NCBI GenBank assembly: GCA_023412495.1
Contig: JAEYNP010000052.1
Location: 29,304-93,303, forward strand
From: Pseudomonadota bacterium
GTDB lineage: Bacteria > Desulfobacterota > Desulfobulbia > Desulfobulbales > Desulfocapsaceae
Direction: 5' to 3'
Length of the DNA: 64,000 nt
Position numbers and translations under genes: made by a program. Of this stretch, positions 26,843-33,782 are shown in pieces. Under the pieces are notes generated by a model. It was not told where the DNA came from. It worked only from the letters and a program-made list of their open reading frames with translations, and did not search any database. Numbering within the stretch: position 1 is the stretch's first letter; each line of letters begins with the position of its first letter.

Positions 26843-27394
26843 TTACTTTTGGATGGATCCAAGCTCAGTCCAACTCATCTTTTCAATGCCGAAAACGAGG
26901 TTCATTTCCTTCCGGAAGCTTTCGTTCAGTTCTAGGAATTCGCGACCAAGTCTTGATACTTCGTCGGGGTCATTTGCATTACCGAACGTTAGCAGATTGT
27001 CTGCCTCTTTGCTGAGGAGTTCGTAGAATCCTTCCTTGAGAAGGAAGCGCTTAGCCTGTAGCTCAATGTAAACTTCTGATAGCGGTACAATGTCTTTACC
27101 TTTCATCAACCCTTCCACCTTGATACCGCTACGCATTCTATTAATGTCAGCACCAATGCTGGCAAGCTTTAATTGAAGCTTTGCCACAGCCTCGTACTGG
27201 TCAAGAAGCACTTTCTCCTCAAATTTGGAACGTCTCTCCAATAGCAGCTCCAAGCGTTTTTGTCTCTTCTCGAATTGATTATCCACTGCCTTTTCAACAA
27301 CGTGGCGTAAGACGAAGACTAACGCAGCACCGCAAGCCAAAAGGATAACTACCGGAATCGAATACTGTCTTATCCAGTTTATAAGTTCATTCAC
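26843..27394 (-). CDS. Hypothetical protein with N-terminal membrane helix and coiled coil
   Basis: This protein of about 183 residues has a hydrophobic helix (SIPVVILLACGAALVFVL), then a basic coiled-coil stretch FEKRQKRLELLLERRSKFEE and further helical segments rich in Glu and Leu. It was not matched to a family. The GTG at 27394 is favoured as start because AAGGAG precedes it; the ATG at 27412 is an in-frame alternative six codons upstream. It lies upstream of the similar gene at 26232-26747 with about 95 bases between, possibly one operon. Confidence 0.5.
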   Translation of the reverse strand: MNELINWIRQYSIPVVILLACGAALVFVLRHVVEKAVDNQFEKRQKRLELLLERRSKFEEKVLLDQYEAVAKLQLKLASIGADINRMRSGIKVEGLMKGKDIVPLSEVYIELQAKRFLLKEGFYELLSKEADNLLTFGNANDPDEVSRLGREFLELNESFRKEMNLVFGIEKMSWTELGSIQK

Positions 27395-27822
27395 AATGTC
27401 TCCTTTTTGCATCGAGATAGGACGGCCAATTACCCGATCGCCCCCTCATAGATACTTTACGGATGAACAAAGGAACAGCCTCGTTATTAAAATGATTTAT
27501 TCATTTTTAATATTATGTTACCTATCAAAAAAAACACCGGTTATTCGGTGCATTTTCTGATTTTAGACAAGTACCTTTTTGGGAATTAATATTCGTGTTG
27601 TGTTTATCATGATTTATCTCAGCTATTAATCCGCTAACCGCATTATAGCCCGCAATTCCCAAGTATTATTTCAGAAGATAAATAGATATCACTGATTAAC
27701 CTCATTCTCTATCGTCTCTCATTATATTAGCATCCTTCCAAGTCGATAGAATGAATCTTTAAAGCTGCCGAATTGATGTCATCAAATACGGCGTATATGT
27801 CAATCGTGTCATTCAAATAGAT
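27395..27822. other. AT-rich spacer with a terminator
   Basis: About 430 AT-rich bases with no convincing gene. The sharp fall in G+C relative to the flanks marks the start of an accessory stretch that runs to about 32.8 kb. The only clear structure is a hairpin with T-run at 27527-27551. Confidence 0.5.
27527..27551 (-). terminator. Rho-independent terminator
   Basis: Read on the minus strand, GCACCGAATAACCGGTG forms a five or six base-pair stem and is followed by eight T residues. It would end transcription from the DUF4062 gene about 275 bases upstream. Confidence 0.65.
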
Positions 27823-29187
27823 CTATTGAATCATAGACCTCGATTGATATTCTTTAATTATATCAATTAGCTTGTTCTCACTGTTTTGCTCATCAAAATA
27901 GCTTTGCGATTCTTTCGATACGTCTTTTACACAATCAATCCTCCCATTGGCATATGTCACCTCGACAAGAATTTGTATGTCGTCGAAAGAACCGTAGGAT
28001 GTGAAATCGCTATATCTGCGATCAATGTACCATCCTGCTCCCCAGGTTCCTAATCCTCTGATCCCAGCAAAAAAATATTCTTTGAGGCTTCCCTTCGTCA
28101 TGGGGAGGTTGCTATCGACTGAAAACCTGGCAATGATACCGTAGTCTTTTGCTATGATGTTGCGAAGTTTTCCCGACCAATGTAAGGGAGCTGTTCCCAC
28201 TGCAATTTCTCTTTGCAATGCGAGGTATCGTCCCAATGGTGAAATAACCTCAGTAGAGGTAGTTGCAGAGGGGGCGCGCCAATGTATCATGCCTGGCATA
28301 TCAGGGCTATTTTGAACCATTTTAAATAGGCATTGGTGTCTGTAATTTTGAAGGGCATGCTGTGCGGCTCTGTTTCTTGGTAGGCAAAGCCATACCCTGT
28401 TATGGTATTTAAAATCATCAGGTATATCAGTACAGTTGTAATATTTAAAAGACCGGAGGCCGATGAGCCGAAATGTCTTGTCTAGTTTCTGGATAGCTTT
28501 CGAATCCTCGAAAACAATGTTTGGCACGAGTCGTCGACTCCAATATTCTGCAGCTGGTATTGGGTCATCGACTCCAGGATAAATAATGTCAAGGCGGAGT
28601 TGATGGCCTTCAGCAATTCCGAGATTCCAAAAAGAACTTAGGGCTCGGTGTTTAAAGGTTGAGTGTCGAAATCGGATAATGCTCTTGTAGAGGGCGTGTG
28701 TTAGCTTAAGCTGAAATTCTTCTAAGGTGTTATATTCGACGGGGAGCACACGAGCTTCCTCGGCCAACCGATGTTTTAAACCTTCAACTTTTTGTCTTTC
28801 GCTGCCAGGATCATCGTTTGCTTCAAGTTTTTTAAAGAAAGCGATTATCTGTGGTTTTGGTCGCCCCTCTTTTTGGAACGATTTGGTGTTCAGTCTAATA
28901 GCTAGATTCGCTTCGCTTTCAGTGTTGCCTTTACCATATTTACGCCCTACAATCAGTACTACAATATCGCTGTTTTCGAGTTTTTCATTGAATATGTGCT
29001 GAGGATCAGATCCTCCAAGAGGAGAAAGTGGGGTTTCATGATGCCAAACGTAAGGAAGCAAGATGATTTGCATCGGCTCCTCAGTGACGGTAGAAATTTC
29101 GTGGATAATGTTTTGGGCGGCAGTCTGTTCCTTTTGAACATCACTTGCTCCGGCAATGAATATCTTTTGGACTGAATAAGATGTCAT
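27823..29187 (-). CDS. DUF4062-type protein with an uncharacterised C-terminal domain
   Basis: This is a 454-residue soluble protein. Residues 1-160 resemble DUF4062, a TIR-like flavodoxin-fold domain found in signalling and anti-phage proteins: KIFIAGASDVQKEQTAAQNI at the start, then FNEKLENSDIVVLIVGRKYG. The remaining 290 residues include YHNRVWLCLPRNRAAQHALQ, AKDYGIIARFSVD and KEYFFAGIRGLGTWGAGWYI. That recurring style of strand-loop-glycine motif might bind a nucleotide or other small ligand. I cannot name the second domain. The start has an AAGGGGG site. Its location in an AT-rich island beside cassettes with a nuclease makes a defence role plausible but unproven. Confidence 0.6.
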   Translation of the reverse strand: MTSYSVQKIFIAGASDVQKEQTAAQNIIHEISTVTEEPMQIILLPYVWHHETPLSPLGGSDPQHIFNEKLENSDIVVLIVGRKYGKGNTESEANLAIRLNTKSFQKEGRPKPQIIAFFKKLEANDDPGSERQKVEGLKHRLAEEARVLPVEYNTLEEFQLKLTHALYKSIIRFRHSTFKHRALSSFWNLGIAEGHQLRLDIIYPGVDDPIPAAEYWSRRLVPNIVFEDSKAIQKLDKTFRLIGLRSFKYYNCTDIPDDFKYHNRVWLCLPRNRAAQHALQNYRHQCLFKMVQNSPDMPGMIHWRAPSATTSTEVISPLGRYLALQREIAVGTAPLHWSGKLRNIIAKDYGIIARFSVDSNLPMTKGSLKEYFFAGIRGLGTWGAGWYIDRRYSDFTSYGSFDDIQILVEVTYANGRIDCVKDVSKESQSYFDEQNSENKLIDIIKEYQSRSMIQ

Positions 29188-29663
29188 AATTCCCCCTTAA
29201 TTGTTTAATAATGTCCATATGAAACAGAATAGTTGTCGGGCACAAACTATAACAGTGGATTATGTTCACCTAACCCAATTTATGGTTTATATTAATACCG
29301 AGGGAGTAGCTTTTGAGCGCAGTATAAAATTTGACCAATTATTATCTTTATCTTATGCATTATTTACAGCTAACGAGTCTGTAAGAAAAGGCAGATTTCA
29401 AAAATCCAGTATTTGTCAAAATATTAGTTCGCCATCCCTAACCGATATTAGCTTCATTATTTTATGAGAAATACTCTCAATTATGGCCTTGGTATATCAA
29501 CTGACCCTAAAAAAAGTTTTGTTGCTTTTGTTTTTATAAGTTTACTTTTATTTCTTTTTAAGCCGATAGGCTTTCACGTTCACAACGACCTGCATCAACA
29601 GCGGCACGCCCAAGAACATCGCATCAGCTAGGCGCGCTTCTTGCAGTATGGTGAATGCAATGT
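29188..29663. other. AT-rich spacer, holding one diverged attC-like palindrome
   Basis: This 476-base region lies between the DUF4062 and OLD-family genes. The 29571-29670 part is more G+C rich and forms an imperfect palindrome (see the attC-like entry). A plus-strand frame at 29201-29467 is AT-rich, has no recognisable domain and no Shine-Dalgarno, and I do not accept it. Confidence 0.4.
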
Positions 29664-29670
29664 TTAGCAA
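29571..29670 (-). other. Diverged attC-like recombination site
   Basis: On the minus strand the site begins TTGCTAAAC, in which the OLD-gene stop TAA sits, as is common in cassettes. It ends AACGTGAAAGC. Between these, inverted blocks TTCAC, CTGCA, AGCG and CGCC mirror each other in the same order, giving an imperfect hairpin of about 90 bases. The distal box has GTG in place of GTT, so it may be inactive. It is weaker than the two sites at 31357 and 31769. Confidence 0.4.
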
Positions 29671-31340
29671 TTTAGTTTTTTATTAACCTTCTTTATTATT
29701 TTACAGAACTCAGCCATTTCTTCCTCAGTATAGTCAATATGTTTCTTGAACTCTTCTAGCACTAGTTTCTTGAGATTATCTTTAGCAGTTTTTCTTTCAT
29801 CGGCTACAGCTGAGCTAAGAGCCAAAGCAAGGTCCCCAGTCATTACATTTTCAATAATTCTTTGTGGTACAATCCCCTCTATGCAGTCTTTTCCTGGCCT
29901 TGAAACACCAATTGGGCAAAAATCTTTCAAATGATTTAGTCCCAATCTCTCTAGGCAACGCACAGAGTCTACCTCTGCGTCTTTGTCAAATGTTACATAA
30001 ACAGAATCAAAACTATTCAGTACGAATTTGACCAATAAAGTGTTTTTAAAAACTCCTTTACCACCATATGGTACAATGTCTATATCGGATTGCAAATTGG
30101 GAGCAGTTAATTTGTGATCACGAATGTGATTGAAATACTCGACATCTAGATCCCCTTCTACCAGCAGCACTTTTGCTTTTTTTGCAGTAAAAGCTGCGCC
30201 CCATGGCTCAAACTCTTTAGCAGACATTCCTAGGTGCTCCGCAAAAGGAGCCATCCATTTCTCGCCCGTTGTGTCGACTTGAAAAGTAGATGTAGTTTTT
30301 TGGCTTTCATGTTTTCTAGCCAAAAGTATGTTCGCAGCTGGTTGCTCATGGTTGAGCATGTGCGGATTGTGAGTAGTAACAATTATTTGTATACCTAATT
30401 CCGCACTGAGGATACGCAATAACTTGCCAAATTCAGATTGAGCCGATGGGTGTAGAAAACTTTCGGGTTCTTCAACTATTACAATAGGGGTAATTTTATC
30501 CTTTGGGTCTCCCTGCTCTTTTATGCTTTTTGCTTGGAGTATCGACATTAATATTTGAGTACGATTTTGCGTTCCACTGCCCCATTCTGTTAGTGGAATT
30601 TGAACTTTTTTATCTTTCAGGTTGATAATAAATGGCACATGTTTTGACGAAAATGACTCTATGCTCGAAAATTCAACATCATATTTTTCACTTAATCGCC
30701 CAAGCAATGATGACAAGTCACTCTTATGATGCTTAGCAAGTTGCTGCACTTTTTGAGCAACAGTTTTCCTTGCAGAATATAAAGATTTTTGCTCTTCATC
30801 TGACAACATTACTTGGTAAAAAGATCTAAGACGACCTCTTGATACAAAATAGTTATCGTCTGAAGACATTGTAGAATTGTGTAAAAATAGCAACTTTGAT
30901 GTTTTTAATTTATTTGCAATCTCCCTCGCAGCTTGTTCTTCGATGCGAATCTTTTGTATGGTTGCTTCAATGTTTTTGCTCCCTGTTGAATCGATAATGT
31001 ATTTTATACATATACTTTCATTATCACTGAGTGAAATATTTGCAATTTTTTCAATAAACAATACTAAAGACGGATCATCATTTTTTGATATATCTAGACA
31101 GTATTCAACTGATATTTCTTCCTAGTCACACCATTGTGTTTTATCCTCTATAAAATCAAAACCTTCATAATCAGAAGCCCAAGGTCTCTCACCGCTGTAT
31201 AATAGATTCAAAATCAATTTTATGAGAGAAGATTTCCCTGAGTTATTAATCCCTGAGATCGCACAATAGTTGTTCTCAAACTTTATTGAAATGTCTTCTA
31301 ATGTTTTAAAGTTCTTTGCTGTCAATGCGGTAATGCGCAT
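29664..31340 (-). pseudogene. OLD-family ATPase-TOPRIM nuclease split by an in-frame TAG
   Basis: The full frame would encode about 558 residues. An N-terminal part of 72 residues carries the P-loop region (SGINNSGKSSLIKLI) and ends at TAG 31122-31124. The frame then continues without a shift for 20 codons into a 465-residue open stretch. That stretch contains the ABC-type Walker B region (PIVIVEEPESFLHPSAQSEF), the VTTHNPHMLNHE switch and a TOPRIM-like domain (VLLVEGDLDVEYF, YVTFDKDAEVD). OLD nucleases are anti-phage DNA-cleaving enzymes. One amber codon separates the ATP-binding loop from the rest, so the gene is probably inactive unless TAG is read through or is a sequencing error. It sits between attC-like sites as a cassette. 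Confidence 0.75.
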
Positions 31341-31356
31341 ATTGTCACCTTAGATT

Positions 31357-31420
31357 TGCTAACGTTCCGCCTCACCGGACCGCGCTGTTTGCGGGGTCCG
31401 CGTGGAGGCGGTTGTTAGCT
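31357..31420 (-). other. Integron attC-like site
   Basis: Read on the minus strand, this site has the box AGCTAAC, then AACCGCCTCCACGCGGACC, a short loop, GGTCCGGTGAGGCGGA and the closing box GTTAGCA. The imperfect inverted halves and the TAACAACCGCCTC beginning resemble Vibrio-repeat type attC sites. The direction fits cassettes read on the minus strand, with the site 3' of the 107-residue membrane protein gene. Confidence 0.75.
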
Positions 31421-31434
31421 TATTTTTATTGTCT

Positions 31435-31758
31435 TTAAACAAAATACTCGTTCATATAAATGAAGCCAATTAACATTGAGAAGATATGGCAAAATGCCAA
31501 AAAAGAAAAAGCGTTTTTCAAATACTTTGTATTGAAAGTGAAATACAAGACTATCCCGTAGAGTATATATTGGAAAAACATTATGATTATAAATGGACTT
31601 CTTATGTCTTCGTAAAAAACGGTTGATAACATTGTGTAAGGAAAAAAAACTCTAAATGGTATATAAGTTCCATGCCCTCCTGCAGCAAATAAATTTGTTA
31701 TTATTATAGCCGCTATTTGGATCAGCAGAGAATATATAATGATTTTAATTCTAGTCAT
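31435..31758 (-). CDS. Cassette-borne small membrane protein
   Basis: This 107-residue protein has about three hydrophobic helices (IIIYSLLIQIAAIIITNLF, then FIIIMFFQYILYGIVLYF and FSFLAFCHIFSMLIGFIY). No family was recognised. The gene is AT-rich, lacks an evident Shine-Dalgarno and starts only about 11 bases from the upstream attC-like site at 31769-31832. It ends 15 bases before the next attC-like site, the compact layout of an integron gene cassette. Small membrane proteins are common cassette cargo. Confidence 0.6.
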   Translation of the reverse strand: MTRIKIIIYSLLIQIAAIIITNLFAAGGHGTYIPFRVFFPYTMLSTVFYEDIRSPFIIIMFFQYILYGIVLYFTFNTKYLKNAFSFLAFCHIFSMLIGFIYMNEYFV

Positions 31759-31768
31759 TTTTATAAAT

Positions 31769-31832
31769 AGCTAACGTCCGGCTCACCGGACCCGCGCTGT
31801 TTGCGGGGTCCGAGTGTAGCCGGTGGTTAAAT
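31769..31832 (-). other. Integron attC-like site
   Basis: On the minus strand the site reads ATTTAAC, then CACCGGCTACACTCGGACC, a central CGCAAACAGCGC loop region, GGGTCCGGTGAGCCGG and AC-GTTAGCT. Its core GGTCCGGTGAGNCGGA matches the site at 31357-31420, and the spacing is the same. It lies 3' of the GIY-YIG-like gene. Confidence 0.75.
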
Positions 31833-31836
31833 TAAT

Positions 31837-32259
31837 TTATCTCCAATCCTTATTTTTAGAAGGCAGATACTTGTAGTTTTGAAAATATATAGCGAAAGCT
31901 ATTTGCTCTGCTAGTCTGCTGAATTCCTGTGGATATACTGGGATTAAACAAACATTTCTCGCGTTTTCTTTCCAATCAGTTTTATATAAATGTTGAATTA
32001 CTCGATGGCCCATTGTTCCCCCATCTTCTGTCTTTTTGCTTTTCCCGCCTGCACCTATATACAAAATATCATCTTCAGTTCCAATTATATATAATCCGGC
32101 TTTGTGAATAACTCCGCTTTCAATTCCTGTTTTAATATCTTCGTTCAATTCTTCAAGATTGTTTCCTTTAAAGAAAATTTCTTTTTCTAATGAAATATTT
32201 ATAGAAAAAAATTCATTGATTGTTTTCTTGACGAGTTCAACTAAGTCTATTGTTTTCAT
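31837..32259 (-). CDS. GIY-YIG-like cassette protein
   Basis: This 140-residue protein has a central KAGLYIIGTEDDILYIGAGG that matches the two GIY-YIG nuclease half-motifs (LYII and LYIG about ten residues apart). A later GHRVIQHLY and SRLAEQIAFAIY could provide the Arg and the metal-binding Glu. The domain would cut DNA, but activity is not certain since the first motif is LYI rather than GIY. The gene is AT-rich and ends close to the attC-like site at 31769-31832, so it is read as the first visible cassette. Confidence 0.6.
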   Translation of the reverse strand: MKTIDLVELVKKTINEFFSINISLEKEIFFKGNNLEELNEDIKTGIESGVIHKAGLYIIGTEDDILYIGAGGKSKKTEDGGTMGHRVIQHLYKTDWKENARNVCLIPVYPQEFSRLAEQIAFAIYFQNYKYLPSKNKDWR

Positions 32260-32795
32260 ATAATCTTTGTTTTTAATCTAAAATTTAACGTTTAATAGGC
32301 CGCAGAGGATTTTCGGGATGAATAATCACCACATTGTGGCATTACACACCCTTTTTCCTAGAACCGATTTGAATCTTGTTCTAGAGCATTCATCCGTTGT
32401 TGTTTATTCTTGGCTTTCCTATGTAATAGAAATGTAAGAACTTCATGGCATGATAGACGAGTTCCCACCCTTTGACAAGCGAATTGCCATGCCGGATTTT
32501 GATGCGGCTTTTGAGTGTTATTCCTGTTAGTTCGTGGGGCCTAAGTGGAAATTTTACTTAGTATTATAACGGTATTCGGATGAGGAAATCTGTGTTTCAG
32601 ACCACCTCGATGCACGATTTCTGGGGAAAATCGCCTGTTATGCGACTGCGGCACTAAGTATTAATTAACTGCATGAGTGGTAATATCTGTTGAAATTTCG
32701 GCAATTTCACATCGATGTTTTTTGGGTGTTGGAAGTTTTCTCTGATTGACAAGGAGTATTTATTCACGGAAGCTCAGGAAGGCAAACCTTCCAAC
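32260..32795. other. Spacer at the cassette-array boundary
   Basis: This 536-base region is upstream of the first cassette gene. At 32283-32289 the minus strand reads ACGTTAAAT, a possible recombination box (attI or the R' box of a lost attC). A plus-strand stretch at 32452-32532 reads like coding sequence (HGMIDEFPPFDKRI then a stop at TAG), but has no clear gene structure. No integrase gene is visible here. Confidence 0.4.
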
Positions 32796-33593
32796 TTAGA
32801 GGCGTTCCAGCTTATCGGTTACTGCCAAGATAAGGCTTGCGGTGAGCTTGTTGCGCTCGACCGTGCCGATGAAGTGTTGTTGCTCGTTTATTACCGGGAG
32901 GATATCGGTATTGAGTTCCTCCATGCGTGCAAGGGCATCGCGCTTTGAAGTGGTTGGGGTGGTCGCATGGTCGGCGCTCACAAAGCCCGGCAGTTTTGCC
33001 AGCTCTGCCCGATCCGCCTCGCTGCCGTTGTTCAGGAGCTGTTGGAATAGGTCGTAGCCCTGGTCGCCTGCAACTCGCAGGTATCCGAGCAGGTCGGCTG
33101 CGTTATACATGCCGAATAACCTGCCATCCGGTTTATTCACCACGACGACACGGAGGGAGGAGCTCCCTGACAGCGCATCGAAGTAGTTTTTGATTGCCGG
33201 CCCGTAGTAACCGCCATGGCCGAGCTTGAACTCGAGCGCCTGGATCTTGCGCTCGATCAACTGCCGCAGCTCCTGGCTGCCGCCTTTTGACCCCATCCCC
33301 AGCATCTGCATGGCATCCTGGATGGTCGCGGAACCTTCCGGCGCCACCTGGCCCTCGATTTTGGTCTGCGCCGCTGCCGCCCACAGCTCGGAGAGATCCG
33401 CCTTCACGCCGAAGAGATCGATCCCCTTGAGCCTGCCTGTGGCTAATGCCATCACCAGCAGGGGGATAACGAGGAAGACCAGGTCGATGGTCTTGATCTC
33501 GTATTTGCCACCGGAGAGGACTCGAAGCAGCAGCGAGCCGAGCACCAGCGCTCCTCCAAGAGCCAACATGATGATGACTGTCGAGGGTTTCAT
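32796..33593 (-). CDS. Hypothetical membrane protein with CBS-like C-terminus
   Basis: This 265-residue protein has two N-terminal helices (VIIMLALGGALVLGSLLLRVL and IDLVFLVIPLLVMALATG) and a soluble region. That region contains two short segments reading RVVVVNKPDGRLFGMYNAADLLGYL and TDILPVINEQQHFIGTVERNKLT, which look like CBS-domain halves. A regulatory or ligand-binding role is inferred. The start has AGGAGGACACCG. It is divergent from the DEP-flavoprotein gene, with 190 bases between. Confidence 0.6.
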   Translation of the reverse strand: MKPSTVIIMLALGGALVLGSLLLRVLSGGKYEIKTIDLVFLVIPLLVMALATGRLKGIDLFGVKADLSELWAAAAQTKIEGQVAPEGSATIQDAMQMLGMGSKGGSQELRQLIERKIQALEFKLGHGGYYGPAIKNYFDALSGSSSLRVVVVNKPDGRLFGMYNAADLLGYLRVAGDQGYDLFQQLLNNGSEADRAELAKLPGFVSADHATTPTTSKRDALARMEELNTDILPVINEQQHFIGTVERNKLTASLILAVTDKLERL

Positions 33594-33782
33594 CGGTGTC
33601 CTCCTATTCGGATAAACTCCATCTTTTCAAAGATGATTATTTCCATCCGGGACTATGGCTTCTTAAGTATAAGTGCGCATATGTTAAAATGTTAGGTCAA
33701 ATTACAAATAAACGGTGCGGTATCGAGTTGGAGGAGCGGAATCAGACAGTGCGAATAAGAAACTGCCAAGTGAGGAGTGACC

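Noticed and set aside
29201..29467. Plus-strand 88-codon frame in the AT-rich spacer
   Set aside because: No ribosome-binding site, no family pattern, and AT-rich low complexity.
32452..32532. Small coding-like stretch (IDEFPPFDKRIAMPDFDAAF)
   Set aside because: Too short, no ribosome-binding site, and not extendable; could be a remnant but cannot be supported.
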